Part shown: positions 59,406 to 64,000 of the stretch, in pieces
Numbering within the stretch: position 1 is the first letter of the stretch
Layout: the number at the start of each line of letters is the position of its first letter
DNA from: Flavobacterium sp. HSC-61S13
Lineage (GTDB): Bacteria; Bacteroidota; Bacteroidia; Flavobacteriales; Flavobacteriaceae
DNA length: 64,000 nucleotides
NCBI RefSeq assembly: GCF_024171535.1
Contig: NZ_JALJZV010000002.1
Coordinates: 248,001 to 312,000, forward strand
Reading direction: 5' to 3'
Translations under genes and position numbers: made by a program
Notes under the pieces: model-generated
What the model saw: only the letters and a program-made list of their open reading frames with translations
What the model was told of the DNA's origin: nothing
Databases searched by the model: none

Positions 59406-60033
59406 TTAGACTATTTTTTAATTTTTCGTTTTCCAATTCGCGATGCCATTGGATATAAGCTTTAATCGCTAAGGCCGTAAAGATAACAAATTGCAAAGAA
59501 AGCATTCCCAATCCCCTATAAGCATAGAGAGGAATCGAGATAATGTCGCCGATAATCCATAGGGTCCAGTTTTCTATCTTTTTTAATGCCATATAATACA
59601 TCCCTGTAAAAAAGATACCCGATGTTAATATATCGATATAATTTTCCGTGCGTATCTCATAGTCAAAAACACGATAGACTGCGTATACAATCAAAATAGT
59701 CACAACGAAGATGAGAAACCCAATCCTTTTTTCTCTGTTATTCGTTCTCGAAATTTTCAGAACTTCTTGAGTACCGCTTAATTTAGACCAGTTATACCAA
59801 CCGTATATACTCATTATAGAATAATAAGCATTTAAAACCACCTCTCCCAAATAGCTTGCAAGAAATAATAAATACACCGCGATGACCGTTGCGATCAATC
59901 CCGTTGGATATACCCAGATATTCTGTTTCCCAGCGTACCACACGCTTAAGATTCCAAAGACAAATACGACAAATTCCAAGGCTATATGAGTCCAAGAAGT
60001 ATCTTTATAGGCATCAAAAAAAAAGTCAATCAT
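59398..60033 (-). CDS. PnuC-family vitamin transporter (nicotinamide riboside or thiamine)
   Basis: This 211-residue inner-membrane protein has about seven membrane segments and aromatic signatures of PnuC (MSIYGWYNWSKL, NWTLWIIGDIISIPLYAYRG). PnuC imports nicotinamide riboside by facilitated diffusion, while the related PnuT imports thiamine. It lies next to, but in a separate transcript from, the receptor under TPP control, and has no riboswitch of its own in the 60 nt upstream. Thiamine is therefore possible but unproven, so I give no gene symbol. It overlaps arfB by 8 nt. Confidence 0.88.
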   Translation of the reverse strand: MIDFFFDAYKDTSWTHIALEFVVFVFGILSVWYAGKQNIWVYPTGLIATVIAVYLLFLASYLGEVVLNAYYSIMSIYGWYNWSKLSGTQEVLKISRTNNREKRIGFLIFVVTILIVYAVYRVFDYEIRTENYIDILTSGIFFTGMYYMALKKIENWTLWIIGDIISIPLYAYRGLGMLSLQFVIFTALAIKAYIQWHRELENEKLKNSLSE

Positions 60034-60049
60034 TCTTATTTATAATAAA

Positions 60050-60074
60050 AAACCGTATTCAAGAAATACGGTTT
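60050..60074 (-). terminator. Terminator after the Bax inhibitor-1 family gene
   Basis: AAACCGTATT (60050-60059) pairs with AATACGGTTT (60065-60074). On the minus strand the T run continues past the stem. Confidence 0.88.
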
Positions 60075-60095
60075 ATAGATTTTTAAAACAGTCTG

Positions 60096-60788
60096 TTAGT
60101 TTCTACTCATTAACAATCTCAAAATATACCAAAAAAGCAACATCAGAGAAGCAAATAAGGATAAGGCTGCGGGTACATACTGCTCGGTACCGTATTCATT
60201 CTTAATATTATAAGTAGAATATAAGATCGAGCCTGATGCCAATAGAATCATTGCTCCAGAGAACCACAGTCCCAAATCAAAACCAAAAATCATACCTGCT
60301 ACGATCAAACCCATTGCAACAAAGAAGCCCATAGTTAGTATGGATCGCAAAAACGAGAAATCCGTTTTAGTCAAAAAGACTACAGCTGTCAAACCCAAAA
60401 ACAAGCCCCCTGTCAATATAGCCGCTTGATTGATTAAGGTCATATTACCGCCTGAATAGTAGATGGCGACATAGATTAACGGTACAAATAATAAGGCTTG
60501 GGCTAATATATATAAACCAAAACCTAAATACTGCTGTGATGGACTAACACTTTTATAAGCCATTTTTTGAGCGACCCAAGTAATTCCCATAAAACCACCG
60601 AGCAAAACCAACCAAAGATAACCTTGTGTCATACTGAGCATAAACTCTACCAAAGGATCAATCTTGAGCAACAGGCTCTCTATTATGATAAATGCCAAAA
60701 CCCCCAATGCTAAGTGGGTATATGTTTTTCTGTAAAATGTAGCTCTTTCCGAATCAGTAGCGTGAGCAACGAGGATATTTGTTTCCAT
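60096..60788 (-). CDS. Bax inhibitor-1/YccA family membrane protein
   Basis: This 230-residue protein has seven membrane segments and a short N-terminal tail (RATFYRKTYTHLALGVLAFI). The C-terminal part (LWFSGAMILLASGSILYSTY) carries the family pattern. Bacterial homologues are pH-sensitive calcium leak channels or regulators of membrane proteolysis. It is a single gene with its own terminator. The specific role in this organism is unknown. Confidence 0.93.
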   Translation of the reverse strand: METNILVAHATDSERATFYRKTYTHLALGVLAFIIIESLLLKIDPLVEFMLSMTQGYLWLVLLGGFMGITWVAQKMAYKSVSPSQQYLGFGLYILAQALLFVPLIYVAIYYSGGNMTLINQAAILTGGLFLGLTAVVFLTKTDFSFLRSILTMGFFVAMGLIVAGMIFGFDLGLWFSGAMILLASGSILYSTYNIKNEYGTEQYVPAALSLFASLMLLFWYILRLLMSRN

Positions 60789-60861
60789 TTTTTTAATTTT
60801 TAACGTTTTACTAAGCGAAGATACTAATAAATATTTTTGGTTAATTCAGGTTTAGTGCCCA

Positions 60862-61491
60862 TTACAATAAGGTATAAACCAATATAAAATTTTCTATCTC
60901 GAAAAAATAAAAATAAAATGACTTCGAGAAGCTTTCTGAGCTGACTTCGCATCTACCACATTCATCAATCAAATCAAACGCTTCCACATTCATATTATCT
61001 TTAAAACTCAAACTTCGGGAATTACACATCTTGTACATCGCTTCTTTGGCACCCCAAATTATAGTGAGCTGTTTCACTTTGCTATCGATCGGATCCACTA
61101 ACAAAGCCTGTTCTTTCAAATTGGTAAATTTATCTGCAATTCGTATAATTTTTTCGCGCTGCATCTCGATATCAATACCCACGTTATGTGAACTGACTAT
61201 GATGGCTGAGTACGAGAAAGAATGTGTAATGGAGATAAACTTTCCGTCGTTAAGATGTGGCCTTCCATTTTCATCATAGGTCAAATCCGCGTCTTGATAT
61301 CCTGCTTCGAACAACAAATGTCGAATACTCAAAAAACCACATTGATGACTGATCGATTTCATATTTTGAAGTCTTTCTGCGCTATTTTGACTCAAAGCAA
61401 GCCCGCGCTGTAACGATTCAAAACTTTCGGTAATTTTCCAGACCAACACCTGTGTATGGGTGTTTACTTGTATTGTTTTTTCTAATGGCAT
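60862..61491 (-). CDS. 4'-phosphopantetheinyl transferase superfamily protein
   Basis: This 209-residue Sfp/AcpT-like enzyme transfers the phosphopantetheine arm from CoA to carrier proteins. The metal-binding motifs are NVGIDIEMQREKI near residue 100 and WGAKEAMYKM near residue 147; ISITHSFSY lies before them. The length fits the Sfp-type pseudodimer. No carrier protein or synthase gene is adjacent, so it may serve fatty acid synthesis or a remote pathway. It is transcribed divergently from ahcY. Confidence 0.9.
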   Translation of the reverse strand: MPLEKTIQVNTHTQVLVWKITESFESLQRGLALSQNSAERLQNMKSISHQCGFLSIRHLLFEAGYQDADLTYDENGRPHLNDGKFISITHSFSYSAIIVSSHNVGIDIEMQREKIIRIADKFTNLKEQALLVDPIDSKVKQLTIIWGAKEAMYKMCNSRSLSFKDNMNVEAFDLIDECGRCEVSSESFSKSFYFYFFEIENFILVYTLL

Positions 61492-61584
61492 CTCGGATGA
61501 GTTAAAGCATTGACAACTAAAAACCTCGAAAACTCGTTAACGTCGAATTAAGATTCGCACTACTTTTTTTAAAAAGGAATTCCG

Positions 61585-61592
61585 TAAGTTTG
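61585..61592 (+). promoter_or_regulatory. Putative -7 element for ahcY
   Basis: TAAGTTTG matches TAnnTTTG, 33 nt before the ATG at 61626. The TTG start of a longer frame at 61590 lies within it, so the ATG is preferred. No clear -33 TTG. Confidence 0.5.
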
Positions 61593-61625
61593 TATAAAAT
61601 TTTTGTAAATACAAATATACAACAG

Positions 61626-62942
61626 ATGAGCACAAAAATACCGCCGTTTGTGGCATACAAAGTAAAAGACATTTCTTTGGCTTCTTGGGGAAGAAAAGAA
61701 ATTGAATTGGCCGAGGCTGAAATGCCCGGATTAATGGCTCTTAGACAAGAATATCATAACGAGCAACCGCTAAAAGGAGCAAGAATTGCGGGTTGTTTGC
61801 ACATGACTATTCAAACTGCTGTTTTGATCGAAACTTTAGTAGCTCTAGGTGCCGAAGTAACTTGGAGTTCTTGTAATATATTCTCTACACAGGATCAAGC
61901 AGCGGCTGCCATTGCAGCAGCTGGCATACAAGTTTATGCTTGGAAAGGCCTAAACGAGGTTGATTTTGATTGGTGTATTGAACAAACCTTGTTCTTTGGA
62001 GAAGACAGAAAACCGTTAAACATGATTTTGGATGACGGTGGAGATTTAACCAATATGGTTATTGATCGTTTTCCTGAATTAGTTGATGGAATTAAAGGAC
62101 TTTCTGAAGAAACTACAACTGGCGTTCACCGTTTGTACGAAAGAGTTAAAAACGGAACTTTACCGATGCCAGCTATTAACGTTAACGATTCGGTTACGAA
62201 ATCGAAATTTGACAATAAATACGGCTGTAAGGAATCAGCTGTAGATGCCATTCGTCGTGCTACCGATTTGATGTTAGCCGGAAAACGCGTCATCGTTTGC
62301 GGTTATGGAGATGTGGGTAAAGGTACTGCTGCTTCATTTAGAGGAGCAGGATCCATAGTTACGGTAACTGAAATCGACCCTATCTGTGCTCTACAAGCGG
62401 CAATGGACGGTTTTGAAGTTAAAAAACTGGATACTGTTATCGGCAATGCTGATATCATCATCACAACAACAGGAAATAAAGATATCGTAGTGGGTCGTCA
62501 TTTTGAAAAGATGAAAGACAAAACTGTAGTATGTAATATCGGTCACTTCGACAATGAGATAGACATCGCTTGGTTAAATACCAATCACGGAGCGTCTAAG
62601 GTTGAAATTAAGCCTCAGGTTGACAAATATACCATCAACGGTACAGATATCATCATTTTAGCGGAAGGACGTTTGGTGAACCTAGGTTGCGCCACAGGAC
62701 ACCCATCGTTTGTTATGTCGAATTCGTTTACCAACCAAACCTTGGCACAAATCGAATTGTGGAAAAACAGCGATCAATACGAGAATGACGTATATATGCT
62801 ACCTAAATACTTAGATGAGAAAGTAGCTCGTTTGCATTTGAATAAAATTGGAGTGGAACTCGAAGTTTTATCTACTGAGCAAGCTGAATATATCGGCGTA
62901 ACAACTGAAGGTCCATATAAGCCAGAATACTATAGATATTAA
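61626..62942 (+). CDS. ahcY: Adenosylhomocysteinase (S-adenosyl-L-homocysteine hydrolase)
   Basis: AhcY splits S-adenosylhomocysteine into adenosine and homocysteine, relieving product inhibition of methyltransferases. The 438-residue protein has [20 protein letters not shown], the catalytic-site [20 protein letters not shown], and the NAD-binding [17 protein letters not shown] near residue 225. The C-terminus KPEYYRY is the usual tail that closes the NAD site. The ATG at 61626 gives the expected N-terminus ([20 protein letters not shown]). A very strong terminator follows. Confidence 0.97.
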   Translation: MSTKIPPFVAYKVKDISLASWGRKEIELAEAEMPGLMALRQEYHNEQPLKGARIAGCLHMTIQTAVLIETLVALGAEVTWSSCNIFSTQDQAAAAIAAAGIQVYAWKGLNEVDFDWCIEQTLFFGEDRKPLNMILDDGGDLTNMVIDRFPELVDGIKGLSEETTTGVHRLYERVKNGTLPMPAINVNDSVTKSKFDNKYGCKESAVDAIRRATDLMLAGKRVIVCGYGDVGKGTAASFRGAGSIVTVTEIDPICALQAAMDGFEVKKLDTVIGNADIIITTTGNKDIVVGRHFEKMKDKTVVCNIGHFDNEIDIAWLNTNHGASKVEIKPQVDKYTINGTDIIILAEGRLVNLGCATGHPSFVMSNSFTNQTLAQIELWKNSDQYENDVYMLPKYLDEKVARLHLNKIGVELEVLSTEQAEYIGVTTEGPYKPEYYRY

Positions 62943-62957
62943 CTTATCCAATTTGTA

Positions 62958-63000
62958 CCAATAAAAAAGCCACTCCGATAAAGAGTGGCTTTTTTATTGG
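62958..63000. terminator. Bidirectional terminator after ahcY
   Basis: An 18-bp perfect stem: CCAATAAAAAAGCCACTC (62958-62975) with GAGTGGCTTTTTTATTGG (62983-63000), and a 7-nt loop. It serves ahcY and the convergent gene at the window end. Confidence 0.95.
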
Positions 63001-63042
63001 TATATGCTTTCCGATTTAATATTAAAACCGAACAGTTGTCCT

Positions 63043-64000
63043 TTATTGCTGGGATTTTATCGCAAAGATACGCAACGACCGATCGAACATATAAAAAAAC
63101 AATTGATCATCTTTTTGGTTTATGACATCAATGTGTTGATTTACAAATCCGGTTCCATCAACTTTTTGGCTGTATAGATATTTCTGATTTGATAGCGAAT
63201 AAAGATCAGCTAATAGATAGGGTTCTTTAGTATTAGCGGATAAAACAAAAAGTGTATCCCCAACTGCAAAAGAACCTTTATTAGAATACGCAGTGCCCTC
63301 GTTACTATAGGTATACACCCCATCGTGGTCTTGAATTTTCGGAAAAGGCACTTTGTCCAAGGTATTAACAGTCCCTAAATAAAAAGCTTTAGCATCAAAC
63401 ACAAAGACTTTAGATACGAGTTCACAACTAAACAATATATAATCGGAGTTCGAGGAAAAACCACCTTTGAATGCTAATTTATTTTTTAAATCACGTTCCT
63501 TTTTCTCCTCAAAAACATGCACCATTTGTACTTGTTTAGTTTTCCGGTTGTATGTAAAAAAACCGGTTTGTATTAGATCGTTCAGCTTATACTCACCAAA
63601 GAAAAGAAACTGTCCATAATCATCTAATAAAAATGTATTGAACAATATAACATCTTTCAACTCTATTTTTTCTACATAATTAGTTATAGGTTCATACACT
63701 ATCCAACTATTAAAATTCGAAAAAACCAAAGTATCATTTCTTACATCCACAAGATTTTCGTAATCAAAGGGAATTGGGAACTTTTCGCGTTGTTGTCGAC
63801 TTATAATCTCAATATTTTTGGCTACACGATCTATTTGCAAAACATCACCTTGTGAAGCAGCACTTAGAAAGCTGCCTTTTTCTGCATCAACCCCATAAAC
63901 AGGCAAAACATCCAGGATATTCTTTTCTATCGTTCGATCAAAATAATACTCTTTCTTATCCAAAGAAGGCAACGATTTTAAGACAATCGCCAATATAGAA
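63043..64000 (-). CDS. Hypothetical propeller-like protein, partial at window edge
   Basis: The minus-strand frame is open to the last base of the window, so the true start lies outside; the TTG at 63993 is only the first possible internal start. About 319 residues are visible. They show repeated strand clusters (GDVLQIDRVAKNIEI, DTLVFSNFNSWIVYEPI, FLLDDYGQFLFFGEYKLND, SKVFVFDAKAFYLGTVN) like the 6-bladed beta-propeller or DUF4221 lipoproteins of Bacteroidota, and resemble in style the gene at 36748-37905. No catalytic motif is seen. Confidence 0.7.
   Translation of the reverse strand, partial: SILAIVLKSLPSLDKKEYYFDRTIEKNILDVLPVYGVDAEKGSFLSAASQGDVLQIDRVAKNIEIISRQQREKFPIPFDYENLVDVRNDTLVFSNFNSWIVYEPITNYVEKIELKDVILFNTFLLDDYGQFLFFGEYKLNDLIQTGFFTYNRKTKQVQMVHVFEEKKERDLKNKLAFKGGFSSNSDYILFSCELVSKVFVFDAKAFYLGTVNTLDKVPFPKIQDHDGVYTYSNEGTAYSNKGSFAVGDTLFVLSANTKEPYLLADLYSLSNQKYLYSQKVDGTGFVNQHIDVINQKDDQLFFYMFDRSLRIFAIKSQQ

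Noticed and set aside
61492..61625. Possible SAM or SAH riboswitch upstream of ahcY
   Set aside because: The short leader has no conserved aptamer segments; only a promoter-like site is visible.

Overview
The window comes from a low-GC member of the Bacteroidota, almost certainly family Flavobacteriaceae. The evidence is the gliding genes gldB and gldC, a T9SS-type sorting domain, promoter-like sites of the Bacteroidota form TAnnTTTG with an upstream TTG, a meso-DAP type MurE, a DnaG primase without zinc ligands, and the gene order mraZ / hydrolase / engB / gldC / gldB / nadE. The genus cannot be fixed from the sequence alone. Most of the window is core chromosome. I see no prophage, insertion sequence, CRISPR array or rRNA operon.

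Layout. 1-7296 (minus) is the division and cell wall cluster mraZ-rsmH-ftsL-ftsI-murE-mraY-murD; murD is cut by the window edge. Three 10-bp direct repeats that look like an MraZ operator lie upstream. 7666-9052 (plus) holds a hydrolase and engB. 9161-10481 (minus) is gldB-gldC. Then come nadE and a LuxR-type regulator (plus) and dnaG (minus). 14083-16391 (minus) is an ECF sigma factor, a probable anti-sigma factor and a coiled-coil/barrel envelope protein. 16806-18934 holds a prenyl diphosphate synthase and rlmN. 19087-24003 holds an O-methyltransferase, tatA-PAP2, pepE and an acyl-CoA dehydrogenase. Three tandem tRNA-Gly(TCC) genes follow. 24644-30849 is a MarR-type regulator and a tripartite RND efflux pump.

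30924-36248 contains a polysaccharide deacetylase, a cysteine-free thioredoxin-fold protein, a membrane metallophosphoesterase and polA. 36312-38440 (minus) is a lipoprotein cluster. Its first gene is split by a (CCATA)3 repeat directly after the lipobox, so it is a frameshifted or possibly phase-variable gene. 38906-41572 is rplM-rpsI-rpsB-tsf. 41998-48779 (minus) is a small T9SS-sorted protein followed by a 2101-residue SpvB/VCBS/RHS protein whose C-terminus carries an HEYGH metallopeptidase motif. 49049-54962 holds a dicarboxylate/amino-acid symporter, aat with an unusual repeat protein, a DUF3127 protein with an SSB-like acidic tail, a flavin reductase-like protein and an orphan sensor kinase. 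55001-55891 is greA-HIT, with a terminator-like hairpin in the greA leader. 56043-56468 is a Rieske-like lipoprotein. 56548-58722 is a TonB-dependent receptor behind a clear TPP riboswitch, so probably a thiamine-compound importer; pnuC lies next to it. The window ends with a Bax inhibitor-1 family protein, a phosphopantetheinyl transferase, ahcY and a partial propeller-like protein.

The genes most likely to repay attention are the RHS/HEYGH protein with its T9SS partner, the repeat-split lipoprotein, the MraZ operator, the zinc-less primase, the SSB-tailed DUF3127 protein and the TPP-controlled receptor. All calls rest on reading the sequence and on recalled family knowledge; no database search was run.
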